This document shows, in pieces, positions 25,017 through 33,945 of a DNA stretch of 64,000 nucleotides (the stretch's first letter is position 1; each line of letters opens with the position of its first letter). The notes below the pieces were generated by a model. It saw only the letters and a program-made list of their open reading frames with translations. It did not search any database and was not told the DNA's origin. The DNA comes from JAMXLO01 sp963819855 (GTDB taxonomy: Bacteria > Pseudomonadota > Alphaproteobacteria > Acetobacterales > Acetobacteraceae). Location of the stretch: contig CAWFYC010000021.1 of assembly GCA_963819855.1 (NCBI GenBank), positions 372,001-436,000 on the forward strand. The letters are read 5' to 3'. Made by a program: the position numbers and the translations under genes.

Positions 25017-25808
25017 ATGGCGGCGGCAGAACGGCCGATTTCTACTGACGAACTGCACGCATACGTCGATGATCAGCTGGATGCGGTCCGTCGGCGGGAG
25101 GTCGAGCAATACCTCGATTCCCAGCCTGAGATGGCGCGACGCGTGGCGGCTTATCGCACCCAGCGCGACGGTCTTCGCGTGGTGCATGCTGCCTATGCGG
25201 CAGAGCCGATCCCTCCTGAGCTCAATCTCAGCCGGTTGTTGGAAGCCCGCCTGGGACGGCGACCGGCTTGGTGGCGGATCGCCGCTGCCGTCGTGCTTTC
25301 GCTTGGTCTCGGCGGGGCGGCCGGTTGGTACCTGGGAGCATCGCCGCAGCCGAGCCGTATCGAGCAGGCGATGTCGCTGCTGCAACAGCAGGCGATGGCG
25401 AGCCATGCAGTGTACGCCGCGGACAGCCGCCACCCGATCGAGGTCACCGCCGCCGACAGCGACCACCTGTCACAGTGGCTGTCAAATCGGCTGCGGCGCA
25501 GCGTGGCACCGCCCGATTTGAGCGCGCTCGGCTATCGATTGCTGGGAGGACGTCTGCTGGCGACAGAACGGGGGGGTACGGCGGCGCTGTTTGTCTATGA
25601 CGATGCACACGGCAATCGGCTCAGTGTGCTGCTGCGTCCCATGGCGCCAGAGTTGCGTGCGGGACGCGCCGACATCACGCACGGATCGTTGTCCGGCTGC
25701 ACGTGGATCGGCGGCGGCATGGGTTATGCGGTGGTCGGTGCGGCGCCCGATCAGACATTGGATGAGATCGCCGATCAGATCCGCCGGCAGGCGAGTCACC
25801 CGATATAG
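25017..25808 (+). CDS. transmembrane anti-sigma factor-like protein (orphan)
   Basis: 263 residues. The N-terminal part TDELHAYVDDQLDAVRRREVEQYL (about 11-34) resembles the anti-sigma domain of ECF-sigma regulators, without the zinc-binding HxxxCxxC. A single membrane helix lies at about 86-108 (WRIAAAVVLSLGLGGAAGWYLG), and the C-terminal half is a periplasmic domain with GYRLLGGRLLATERGGTAALFVYDD and GMGYAVVGAAP. Such proteins hold an ECF sigma factor at the membrane until a signal arrives. No sigma-factor gene is adjacent, although these normally sit directly upstream; the upstream gene is instead the degenerate ATPase protein. Confidence 0.78.
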   Translation: MAAAERPISTDELHAYVDDQLDAVRRREVEQYLDSQPEMARRVAAYRTQRDGLRVVHAAYAAEPIPPELNLSRLLEARLGRRPAWWRIAAAVVLSLGLGGAAGWYLGASPQPSRIEQAMSLLQQQAMASHAVYAADSRHPIEVTAADSDHLSQWLSNRLRRSVAPPDLSALGYRLLGGRLLATERGGTAALFVYDDAHGNRLSVLLRPMAPELRAGRADITHGSLSGCTWIGGGMGYAVVGAAPDQTLDEIADQIRRQASHPI

Positions 25809-25884
25809 CGACCCCTGGGTATTCGGGCAGGTTTGAACGCGCGATGGGGTTGCTTCGCTTCACTGGCAATGCCAGTGGAACTCC

Positions 25885-27477
25885 ATGGACGCGGATTATA
25901 TTGTGGTTGGTGCCGGCTCAGCCGGCTGCGTCGTCGCCAGCCGGCTGAGCGAGACCGGGGCAAGCGTGACGCTGCTGGAAGCCGGACCGCGCGACTGGCA
26001 TCCAATGATTCACATCCCCGCCGGCGTGTTGAAGCTGCTGCACCATCCGGTGGTGAACTGGAACTACAGCGCCGATCCCGGTCCCGGCACCGCCGATCGC
26101 GCCATTCATTGGCCGCGCGGCAAGGTGCTCGGCGGATCGAGCTCGATCAACGGGATGCTGTATGTGCGCGGCAATCCCGCGGACTTCGACGGCTGGGCGC
26201 AGATGGGTTGCCGCGGCTGGAGTTTTGACGACGTGCTGCCGTTCTTCCGCAGGTCCGAACACTACGTGCAGGGCGGCGACGCCGAGTTTCGCGGCAAAGG
26301 CGGCCCGCTGCGCGTCGAGGACTATCGTACCATTCTACCGCTGACGCATCGCTTCGTCGAAGCCGCGCAACAGGTGGGCTTCCCGTTCAGCGCCGACCTG
26401 AACGGCAGGACGCAGGAAGGCGTCGGCTACTCGCAGATGACACGCAAGGGCCGGTTCCGCGGTTCGACGGCACAGACCTTTCTGGCGGAAGCCAAACAGC
26501 GCGCGAACCTGCGGATAGAGACCGGCGCGACGGCGACGCGGTTGGTGCTGGACGGCAAACGCTGCATCGGTGTTGTGTTCCGCCAGCTTGGCATGGACCG
26601 CGAGGCACGCGCGGCGCGCGAGGTGATTCTGTGCGGCGGGTCGGTGAACTCGCCGCATCTGCTGCAGATTTCCGGCATCGGACCGGCCGATCACCTGCAA
26701 TCCATCGGCATCGCGGTGGCGCACGACCTTCCAGGTGTCGGCGCCAATCTGCAAGACCACTATGTTGCTCGGATTTCACATCGTGCGAAGCATGCAGTCT
26801 CAATCAACCAGCTTGCGCACGGCGTCCGGCTGGCAGTGGAAGCGGTGCGGTTCGTCGCCGCCGGCCGCGGCGCACTGACGTTCGGTGTCACCAGCGCACA
26901 GGTGTTCTGCCGTTCACGTCCGGAACTCGCGAGCCCCGATCTGCAACTTCTGTTCACGCCCGCAAGCTATGACCCGACGCGCTTCGGCCAACTGGAACAT
27001 GCGCCTGGCATGACGGTGGCGGTATGCCCGGTGCGCCCCGACAGCCGCGGCACGATCATGGCGCGTTCAGCCGACCCGTTTGCCGCGCCGGTCATCACGC
27101 CGAACTACCTGTCCGACCCGAATGACCAGCGCGTGCTGAACGCCGGCATCCGGCTGACGCGGAACATCTTCGCCGCTCCGGCGATCGCTGAGCACAGCGC
27201 AGCCGAGATTCTCCCCGGGCCATCGGTGGTGTCCGATGACGATTTGGCGGATTACTCGCGGCACTTCGGCACGACGATCTTTCACCCGGTCGGAACATGC
27301 CGCATGGGCGAAGGTCCGGGCGCCGCCGTCGATGCGCGTCTGCGTGTGCATGGCATCGGCAATCTGCGAGTGATCGACGCATCGGTGATGCCGACATTGA
27401 CCACCGGCAACACCAACGCGCCCACCATCATGATCGCAGAGAAGGGCGCGGCGATGATCCGCGAGGATGCGGCCTGA
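25885..27477 (+). CDS. GMC-family FAD oxidoreductase (choline/alcohol dehydrogenase-like)
   Basis: 530-residue flavoprotein that oxidises an alcohol to an aldehyde or acid. FAD-binding YIVVGAGSAGCVVASRLSE is at the N-terminus, GMC signature 1 is in WPRGKVLGGSSSINGMLYVR and signature 2 in GGSVNSPHLLQISGIGP. The catalytic pair is His467 (IFHPVGTCRMG) and Asn511 (TGNTNAPTIMIAE). There is no signal peptide, so it is cytosolic. It stands alone, converging on tenA. It lies close to choline dehydrogenase and polyethylene-glycol dehydrogenase relatives, but substrate cannot be told; no betaine-aldehyde dehydrogenase is nearby. Confidence 0.93.
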   Translation: MDADYIVVGAGSAGCVVASRLSETGASVTLLEAGPRDWHPMIHIPAGVLKLLHHPVVNWNYSADPGPGTADRAIHWPRGKVLGGSSSINGMLYVRGNPADFDGWAQMGCRGWSFDDVLPFFRRSEHYVQGGDAEFRGKGGPLRVEDYRTILPLTHRFVEAAQQVGFPFSADLNGRTQEGVGYSQMTRKGRFRGSTAQTFLAEAKQRANLRIETGATATRLVLDGKRCIGVVFRQLGMDREARAAREVILCGGSVNSPHLLQISGIGPADHLQSIGIAVAHDLPGVGANLQDHYVARISHRAKHAVSINQLAHGVRLAVEAVRFVAAGRGALTFGVTSAQVFCRSRPELASPDLQLLFTPASYDPTRFGQLEHAPGMTVAVCPVRPDSRGTIMARSADPFAAPVITPNYLSDPNDQRVLNAGIRLTRNIFAAPAIAEHSAAEILPGPSVVSDDDLADYSRHFGTTIFHPVGTCRMGEGPGAAVDARLRVHGIGNLRVIDASVMPTLTTGNTNAPTIMIAEKGAAMIREDAA

Positions 27478-27501
27478 AGCCGCTCTAAACCTGCACCGGC
27501 G

Positions 27502-28170
27502 CTATATGCCAGGCCAGCCGCGCTGCTGATAGGCACTGTCCCAGAACAGCCACTCATACTGTGTCGAGCGGATGAACGCCGTCATCATGCGCGTCCGGAT
27601 CGCCTGCGTGGTCGCGTCCGCCGCCCGATCAGTGATGCCAATCACCGTGCGCACCGCCTCCCCGAATGCCTCGTCTGCATACGTATCGATCCATGCTCGA
27701 TATGGATTGTCCGCCGCCGCATGTCGGGCAACGCGGGTGCCCACATCCCAATAGATCCAGAAGCACGGCAGCAATGCCGCGACCAACACCTCCCACGGTT
27801 CGTGATAGGCCGTCGCCAGCAGAAAACTGGTGTAGCCAAGACAATCAGGCGATGGCTCCGCATCGACAAGCCGCGCAGGATCGACGCCGAACTCCTTCAG
27901 GTAGCGTTCGTGCAATGCCTGCTCGACAGCGACAGCCTCCAATGCGCACGAACCGAATGCGCGCAGCGTCGCCGCATCGGGCCCCTTCACGCCGGCCATC
28001 GCCAGGATGCGCGAGTACTGCGCCAGGTACAGCGCATCCTGCACGATGTAGCCTTGGAAGCGCTCACGACTGAGCCGGCCGGCGGCCAACTCGGTGTTGA
28101 ACGGCAACTCATCGATCGCCCGGCGCAGCAGCGCGGTGCGCTGCCAGGCCGCCTCGGAGAATTGCGTCAT
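27502..28170 (-). CDS. tenA: TenA-family aminopyrimidine aminohydrolase (thiaminase II)
   Basis: 222-residue all-helical enzyme that hydrolyses amino-HMP (from degraded thiamine) to HMP, or cleaves thiamine. Catalytic Cys136 lies in VAALLPCFWIYW, the substrate Asp in GYIVQDALYLAQYSR, and the C-terminal STQYEWLFWDSAYQQ carries the conserved Glu/Tyr region. The start overlaps the thiD stop (ATGA at 28167-28170), so the two are translationally coupled. HMP made here would be phosphorylated by ThiD: a classic thiamine-salvage pair, but placed at the end of an unusual five-gene operon. Confidence 0.93.
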   Translation of the reverse strand: MTQFSEAAWQRTALLRRAIDELPFNTELAAGRLSRERFQGYIVQDALYLAQYSRILAMAGVKGPDAATLRAFGSCALEAVAVEQALHERYLKEFGVDPARLVDAEPSPDCLGYTSFLLATAYHEPWEVLVAALLPCFWIYWDVGTRVARHAAADNPYRAWIDTYADEAFGEAVRTVIGITDRAADATTQAIRTRMMTAFIRSTQYEWLFWDSAYQQRGWPGI

Positions 28171-28979
28171 TGCGCGGTGTCCTCCCTCCAGAGTGCGTGG
28201 AAGTGATGCACCGGTCCGTGACCGCTGCCAACGGTCAGACGATCGCTCGCGGCGATCGCGGTGGTGAGGTAGGCCTTCGCTTCGCGCACCGCCTCCACCA
28301 TGCCGAGGCGCGGCAGCAGCGCGGCAATCGCAGCCGACAGCGTGCAGCCGGTACCATGGGTGTTCCGTGTTTCAATCCGACGGCCTGGCAGCTCGGTGAT
28401 AGTTGTGCCGTCGAACAGCAGGTCGGTGCTGTTCACCTCGGTAAGATGTCCGCCCTTCAGCAACACCCACTGCGAACCCAGCCGATGCAGTTCGCGCACC
28501 ACATGCCGCATGTCGGCAAGCGTCGCCGGCACGGGTCCGCCAAGCAACGCGCCTGCTTCCGGCAAGTTCGGTGTGATCACGCGCGCGATTGGCACCAGTG
28601 TCTCGCGCAATGCGGCAACCGCATCGTCCCGCAGCAGATGATGGCCGCTCTTCGCCACCATCACCGGATCGAGCACGACGTTGCGCATGCCATGGTGCCG
28701 CAAGCGGTCCGCAACCGCCGTGGCAATCTCGGCGGTCGCCACCATGCCGATCTTGACCGCATCCACCCGCACATCAGCGAAAATCGCGTCTATCTGCTCT
28801 GCGACAAACCCGGGATCGACGGTCTGGAACGATCGCACACCCTGCGTGTTCTGCGCGGTCAGCGCGGTGATCACCGCCATACCGTACGCACCGAGCGCGG
28901 AGAACGCCTTCAGGTCAGCCTGGATGCCGGCGCCGCCGCTTGGGTCGGAACCCGCAATGGTAAGGACATTGGCGATCAT
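28167..28979 (-). CDS. thiD: hydroxymethylpyrimidine (phosphate) kinase ThiD
   Basis: 270-residue ribokinase-fold enzyme phosphorylating HMP and HMP-P on the way to thiamine. Signature VLTIAGSDPSGGAGIQADLK is at the N-terminus, with DPVMVAKSGHHLL and the anion-hole/catalytic-base segment RNTHGTGCTLSAAIAALL near the C-terminus. ATG 28979 overlaps the stop of the LLM gene (ATGA at 28976-28979), and its stop overlaps the tenA start. Length and motifs are normal. Confidence 0.95.
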   Translation of the reverse strand: MIANVLTIAGSDPSGGAGIQADLKAFSALGAYGMAVITALTAQNTQGVRSFQTVDPGFVAEQIDAIFADVRVDAVKIGMVATAEIATAVADRLRHHGMRNVVLDPVMVAKSGHHLLRDDAVAALRETLVPIARVITPNLPEAGALLGGPVPATLADMRHVVRELHRLGSQWVLLKGGHLTEVNSTDLLFDGTTITELPGRRIETRNTHGTGCTLSAAIAALLPRLGMVEAVREAKAYLTTAIAASDRLTVGSGHGPVHHFHALWREDTAQ

Positions 28980-30151
28980 GCGGCGACCGCCGGTGCGGTT
29001 TCGTTCAGCCGCGGCAGCACCTCGGCGCCGAACAGCCGAAGGCTCTTCTCCGCCTCGGCGTGGGTGAGAAACCCGGAGCGCCCGATGAAGATCAGGTGCC
29101 CGAAACCGCCCAGTTCTGCATAACATTCCATGATCTGCCGGTACACGGTCTCCGGCCGGCCCGCGAACATCAGCTTGCTGGCGATCGCCTGTTCGGCAGT
29201 CATGTTGCGCAGCGCATCCGCGGGACGCGCTGCCGCTCCGGGTCCGGAACGCCATGCCTGCGGCGCCATCTCCGGCGGCATTCTCCCGGGTAGGAACTTC
29301 GACATTTGCGGGGCCTGCTTCAGCGACGTGTTGAGGAACCACAGCAGTTTGCTGCCGACACGCACGCCTTCTTCGTCGCTATCGGCGACATAGACGAATG
29401 CTGTGTATGCAAAACGATCCAGCGCAGGCCGCGATAGGCCCGCTGCCTCGCGCGCGCCACGATACGCGGACCAAGCCCGCTTGGTGCCTTCCATGCCACG
29501 CAGCACCAGCGCGTTGACCATGCCGCGCCGGCCGAGTTCGGCCGAGGTTGCCGGATCTCCGGTTGCCGCCCACAGCGGCGGGTGCGGGCGCTGCCAACAA
29601 GGCGGCCAGATGTTCGCGTGACGATGCGTGAAGTGCTTGCCCTCCCAGCTGAACGGGCCGTCATGGCTGGTCAGCGTCTTCACGATCAGGTCGATCGCCT
29701 CCCAGAAGCGTTCGACGATGCCGATCGGGTTGGCGTTGCCCGATACCATCTCGCTGTCGCCCGACTTGACGAAGCCGATCTCCAGCCGCCCGCGCGAGAT
29801 CACATCGGCGGTGGCGTACTCCTCGGCGATGCGCACCGGATCGCGCCGCACCGTGATCAGCGTGCCCTGGCTGAGGATGCGCACCTTGCTGGTCTGCCGC
29901 GCGATGTTGCCGAGAATCATCGGGCTGGCGCCATACAGGCTGTTGATGCCGGAATGGTGCTCGATCGAGACGATGTTGATGCCCAGATCGTCGCATAACA
30001 GGTGTTCGTCGAGGCATTCGTGAAACAGGTCGGCGGCGATCTTCGGATCGCAGTACCTGTTGGGCAGGCTGCCGCGTACCGAGTCGGCATCGGTCAGCAC
30101 TTCGGGTGGCACGAAGGGATAGGTATTCTCGCAATGATACCAAACCTGCAT
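28976..30151 (-). CDS. LLM-class flavin-dependent oxidoreductase (luciferase-like)
   Basis: 391-residue bacterial-luciferase-fold flavoprotein using FMNH2 or F420. N-terminal MQVWYHCENTYPF, then NIVSIEHHSGINSLYGASPM, ILSQGTLITVRRDPVRIAEE and GRLEIGFVKSGDSEMV are family landmarks. LLM monooxygenases in catabolic operons often cleave C-N or C-S bonds or open heterocycles; RutA, which opens uracil, is one. Here the gene is directly coupled to thiD-tenA and lies 13 bases after a molybdenum hydroxylase gene, which suggests ring oxidation or opening of a pyrimidine, thiazole or thiamine-derived compound. That role is inference. Confidence 0.88.
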   Translation of the reverse strand: MQVWYHCENTYPFVPPEVLTDADSVRGSLPNRYCDPKIAADLFHECLDEHLLCDDLGINIVSIEHHSGINSLYGASPMILGNIARQTSKVRILSQGTLITVRRDPVRIAEEYATADVISRGRLEIGFVKSGDSEMVSGNANPIGIVERFWEAIDLIVKTLTSHDGPFSWEGKHFTHRHANIWPPCWQRPHPPLWAATGDPATSAELGRRGMVNALVLRGMEGTKRAWSAYRGAREAAGLSRPALDRFAYTAFVYVADSDEEGVRVGSKLLWFLNTSLKQAPQMSKFLPGRMPPEMAPQAWRSGPGAAARPADALRNMTAEQAIASKLMFAGRPETVYRQIMECYAELGGFGHLIFIGRSGFLTHAEAEKSLRLFGAEVLPRLNETAPAVAA

Positions 30152-30164
30152 TGCCTCGCTCCCG

Positions 30165-32513
30165 TTATCGCGCGTGGATCGCGCGCCACACCCGTTCGGG
30201 TGTTGCCGGCATCTCGATATGCATCACGCCGAATTCCGCCAGCGCATGGACGATGGCGTTGACAACAACGCCGAGTGCCGGTGTCGTGCCGCCCTCGCCG
30301 GCGGGACGGATGCCGAGCGGATGTGTCGGCGACGGCACCTCGCTCAGTTCGGTATCGTAGGTCGGCACCTCGTCCGCATGCGCAATCGCATAGTCCATCA
30401 GCGAACCTGACAGCATCTGGCCCGTTTGCGGATCGTAGCAGACCTGCTCCAACAGCGCCTGGCTGATGCCATGCGTGATGCCGCCGTGCACCTGGCCGTG
30501 CACGATCATAGGGTTCACCGCGCGTCCGACATCGTCCACTGCGGCATAGCGCGCGATCTGCACCACGCCGGTGTCCGGATCGACCTCCACCTCGCAGACG
30601 TGGCAACCATAAGGGAATGCCGCCAGGGTCATCGTTTCGTCGCCGATGCCATCCAGCTTGCGCAGATCGTCCGGCAGGTCGTTGCGCTGCACCGCCGCCG
30701 CGGCAACATCGAAGATACCGATGGATCGGTCGGTGCCCTTCACGGTGAATCGGCCGTCGGCGAACTCCAGATCGGCCACCGCCGTTTCCAGTATGTGGCT
30801 GGCGATGCGTATGCCTTTGGCGATGATCTCGTTCGATGCGCCGAGCATGACGATACTGCCGAGCCGCAGTGCGCGTCCCGAGTGCGAGCCGCCGCCGACC
30901 GAAACGCGCGCGGTGTCGCCCTGTACCAGAACCACGCTGTCCAACGGCACGCCGAGCCATTCGCTGACGATCTGCGAAAAACTGGTCTCGTGCCCTTGGC
31001 CGCTAGATACCGTGCCGATGACCACTTCCACCACGCCGTCCGGCTGCACGGTGATCTCGGCGCGCTCGCGCGGCACGCCAGTCGCTGTGTCCACGTAGTT
31101 GGCAACGCCGATGCCGCGGCATTTGCCGCGCCGCTGCGCTTCCGCGCGGCGTGCCGCGAAGCCAGTCCAGTCGCCGAGAGCCAGCACGCGCTCCATCACC
31201 TTGTGATAAGTTCCGCTGTCGTATTCGAGACCAACTGGGTTGCGGTACGGCATCGCGGCTTCCGGCACCAGATTGCGCCGCCGCAGCTCGATGCGATCGA
31301 AGCCGCATTGGTGCGCGGCGATATCGATCAACCGCTCGACCACGAACATCGCTTCCGGGCGGCCGGAACTGCGATAGGGTCGTGTCGGTGCGGTGTTGCT
31401 GAGCGTGGCGCGGGCGCGAAAATGCACCGTCGGCACGTGGTAGATGCTGGTCATGATCTCCACGCCTTTAGCCAGAGGCCCGAACGAGACGGGATACGCG
31501 CCGCTGTCGACGATATTGGTCCCGCGCATCGCGAGGAAGGTGCCTTGCGCATCCAGCGCAAGTTCGGCATCGGCCGTCAGATCGCGCGCCTGATAGTCGC
31601 ACAGGAACGCCTCGCTGCGGTCGCAAGTCCATTTCACCGCGCGGCCGACGCGCCGCGCCGCCCAGGCGACCAGGGCGAACTCCGGATTGGATGCGCCGCG
31701 TGTCCCAAAGTTGCCACCGACGTCGTGCATCACCATACGCACGTCCTCGTCTGCGACGCCGAGGACAACCGCCATGTCGTGACGTGGCCGCACCGCGCCG
31801 CCGGCGCCGGCGTGCAGCGTATAGCGGCCGGTCGTGGCATCGTATTCGCCGATCGCCGCGCGAGGCTCCATGGTGACGCCCGCAATGCGCTGCACCGAGG
31901 TGCTGAACCGCACCACGTGCGTGGCGGCGGCGAATGCCGCGTCGGTCGCGAGGGCATTGCCCACTGTTGCGTCAAGGCACAGATTCGATGTGGCATCCGA
32001 CCAGGCGTGTGGCGCTCCCGGTGCGACCGCTTCGCGCGAATGCACCACTGCCGGCAGCTCGTCGTAAACCACCATGACCAACTCGGATGCATCCCTCGCC
32101 GCAGCGCGGCTCGTGGCCACCACCATCGCAACGATGTCGCCGACATGGCGCACTTCGTCGGTAACCAGCGGATAGTGCGGCGGAATGAATGGTGGTGACC
32201 CGTCGGCATTTTCGAGCTGAATGTCCACCGGATGTCCGGTCCGCACCGCATGTGGGATCGGCCGCAATCCGTCGGCCAGCATGTCTCGGCCGGTCAGCAC
32301 CGCGAGCACGCCAGCGGCTACCACCGCCGACTCAACATCGAGACACCGAATTCGCGCATGTGCGTACCGCGAACGAACCATCACCGCGTAGGCCTGACCA
32401 GGCACGTCGATGTCGTCGCTGTAGCGGCCGCGCCCGGTCAACAGGCGCAAATCTTCCCTGCGGCGGACCGGCTGTCCAATTCCGGTATCGGTCGGGCTCA
32501 AGGAAGCCGTCAT
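30165..32513 (-). CDS. xanthine dehydrogenase-family molybdenum hydroxylase, large (molybdopterin-binding) subunit
   Basis: 782-residue Mo-cofactor subunit of the xanthine/aldehyde/nicotine dehydrogenase family, which hydroxylates N-heterocycles or aldehydes with water. N-terminal GRGRYSDDIDVPGQAYAVMV; Mo-pterin loop VGGNFGTRGASNPEF; active-site loop YRSSGRPEAMFVVERLI (the hydroxylase form, not the AYRCSFR loop of CO dehydrogenase); C-terminal GEGGTTPALGVVVNAI with the catalytic Glu. The usual [2Fe-2S] and FAD subunits are not encoded next to it, and the protein is not fused to them, so electron transfer partners must come from elsewhere. It overlaps the CoA-transferase gene by four bases. 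Confidence 0.92.
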   Translation of the reverse strand: MTASLSPTDTGIGQPVRRREDLRLLTGRGRYSDDIDVPGQAYAVMVRSRYAHARIRCLDVESAVVAAGVLAVLTGRDMLADGLRPIPHAVRTGHPVDIQLENADGSPPFIPPHYPLVTDEVRHVGDIVAMVVATSRAAARDASELVMVVYDELPAVVHSREAVAPGAPHAWSDATSNLCLDATVGNALATDAAFAAATHVVRFSTSVQRIAGVTMEPRAAIGEYDATTGRYTLHAGAGGAVRPRHDMAVVLGVADEDVRMVMHDVGGNFGTRGASNPEFALVAWAARRVGRAVKWTCDRSEAFLCDYQARDLTADAELALDAQGTFLAMRGTNIVDSGAYPVSFGPLAKGVEIMTSIYHVPTVHFRARATLSNTAPTRPYRSSGRPEAMFVVERLIDIAAHQCGFDRIELRRRNLVPEAAMPYRNPVGLEYDSGTYHKVMERVLALGDWTGFAARRAEAQRRGKCRGIGVANYVDTATGVPRERAEITVQPDGVVEVVIGTVSSGQGHETSFSQIVSEWLGVPLDSVVLVQGDTARVSVGGGSHSGRALRLGSIVMLGASNEIIAKGIRIASHILETAVADLEFADGRFTVKGTDRSIGIFDVAAAAVQRNDLPDDLRKLDGIGDETMTLAAFPYGCHVCEVEVDPDTGVVQIARYAAVDDVGRAVNPMIVHGQVHGGITHGISQALLEQVCYDPQTGQMLSGSLMDYAIAHADEVPTYDTELSEVPSPTHPLGIRPAGEGGTTPALGVVVNAIVHALAEFGVMHIEMPATPERVWRAIHAR

Positions 32514-33730
32514 CCCTCGTTCACCACCCCATCCGCCGCCAGCGCAGCTATCCGCTGCTCGGAATAGCCGATCTCCCGCAGCACCTCCCGCGTATGCTGC
32601 CCCAGTGCCGGTGCTGGGTGCCGCAGCCGCCCTGGCGTCTCCGACAGGCGCGGGATCACGTTGTGCATCAGCACCGAACCCGCTTCCGCATCCGGTACCT
32701 CCACGATCACCCCGCGCTCCTGGATATGCTCATCCGCGACGAGCTGATCGATCTCGTACACCGGTGTAGCGGTCACCTCGGCTGCCTGGAACACCGCCAT
32801 GTTCTCGTCCAGCGTGCGCTGTTCGATGAACGCCGCCACCGCCCCATCGCACTCGTCGATATGTCGCACGCGATCCGTATTGGTGCGGAAGCGCGGATCG
32901 TTGATCATCTCCGGCCGCCCGATCGCGTGGAACACCCGCTCTGCCATCGCCTGGATCGAGGCCGAGATTGCGATGAAACGCTCATCCTTCGTGGCATAAA
33001 CGTTGCGCGGCGACGTGGTCAGCGAGCGGCTGCCGGTGCGCTGCGGCCGCTCGCCCGATACGCGATGGATCGCGGCGTCCGGCCCCAGGATGGAGATGAT
33101 CGGATCCAGCAGCGGCAGATCGATCACCTGTCCCCTGCCGCCGCGCTCGACGACGCGTAGCGCGATCATCACCGCATAGGCGCCATACAGACCGGCCACC
33201 ATATCGGCCAGCGCCAGCGGCGGCAGCACAGGCGGACGATCGCCGAAGCCGTTCTTCGAGGCGAATCCCGACATCGCCTCCACCAGCGTGCCAAACCCCG
33301 GTCGCTCGCGATAGGGGCCGTCCTGTCCGAAGCCGGTAATGCGGACGATGATCAACCCCGGATTGCGCGCATGCAGCACATCCGGGCCGAACCCCATCTG
33401 CTCCAGCGTACCAGGACGATAGTTCTCGATCAGTACATGGCTTTGCGCGATCAGGTCATGCAATGCATCGCGCCCGGCCTGCGGCCGTAGGTTCAGCGCC
33501 AGGCTCTTCTTGTTCCGCGCGTACACCTTCCAGTGTAGCGACAGTCCTTTCACGCGCCAGGCACGCAATGGATCGCCGGTACGCGGATCCTCGATCTTGA
33601 TCACCTCCGCGCCCTGATCGGCGAGCTGCAGGCTGACCATATTGCCTGCCACCAGGCGCGAAAGATCAACCACGCGGATACCGTCGAGCGGCGCACTGGC
33701 GTCCGGTGCGAAATCGATGCGAGGGATCAT
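32510..33730 (-). CDS. class III (CaiB/Frc-type) CoA-transferase
   Basis: 406-residue family III CoA-transferase that moves CoA from one acyl-CoA to another carboxylate. Landmarks: LDGIRVVDLSRLVAGNM, ADQGAEVIKIEDPRTGDPLR, LIENYRPGTLEQMGFGP and LALADMVAGLYGAYAVM, whose Asp is the catalytic acyl carrier. ATG 33730 is preferred; AGAGAG precedes it. It is the first gene of the five-gene minus-strand operon and is divergent from the btuB riboswitch, which starts about 25 bases away. A role in activating an acid made by downstream oxidation is likely. Confidence 0.93.
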   Translation of the reverse strand: MIPRIDFAPDASAPLDGIRVVDLSRLVAGNMVSLQLADQGAEVIKIEDPRTGDPLRAWRVKGLSLHWKVYARNKKSLALNLRPQAGRDALHDLIAQSHVLIENYRPGTLEQMGFGPDVLHARNPGLIIVRITGFGQDGPYRERPGFGTLVEAMSGFASKNGFGDRPPVLPPLALADMVAGLYGAYAVMIALRVVERGGRGQVIDLPLLDPIISILGPDAAIHRVSGERPQRTGSRSLTTSPRNVYATKDERFIAISASIQAMAERVFHAIGRPEMINDPRFRTNTDRVRHIDECDGAVAAFIEQRTLDENMAVFQAAEVTATPVYEIDQLVADEHIQERGVIVEVPDAEAGSVLMHNVIPRLSETPGRLRHPAPALGQHTREVLREIGYSEQRIAALAADGVVNEG

Positions 33731-33754
33731 TGCGTACTCTCTTGGATAAGCTAC

Positions 33755-33945
33755 TGTGGTTCCAGACGCCGGTGGCCCGCAAGGGCTGAAACGGGAAAGC
33801 CAGACCCTCGGGTCAAGCCCGAGTGCAAGGCTGCTGCCCCCGCAACTGTGCGCGGTGAGCCTGGTTCCAACATGCCATTGCCGCAAGGCGAGAAGGCAGG
33901 AACCGGCGAAGACCCGCGAGCCAGGAGACCGGCCGGCGTCGAGAC
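33755..33945 (+). ncRNA. cobalamin (adenosylcobalamin/B12) riboswitch
   Basis: Leader element upstream of the BtuB-type receptor. Conserved core blocks are all present in order: GGTGGCCCGCAAGGGCTGAA, ACGGGAAAGCC, GCTGCCCCCGCAACTGTG, a GCCATTGCCGCAAGGC-type stem, and the terminal GCGAGCCAGGAGACCGGCC B12-box region. Binding of the cobalamin should fold the aptamer and lower btuB expression, most likely by hiding the ribosome site GGAGG at 34022-34026, since no U-tract terminator is evident after it. The ends are approximate. Confidence 0.95.

Noticed and set aside
30426..32198. Long open frame (about 590 codons) on the plus strand
   Set aside because: It is antisense to the molybdenum hydroxylase gene; its composition is His/Arg/Asp-rich without any domain, as expected for a frame opposite a GC-rich gene.
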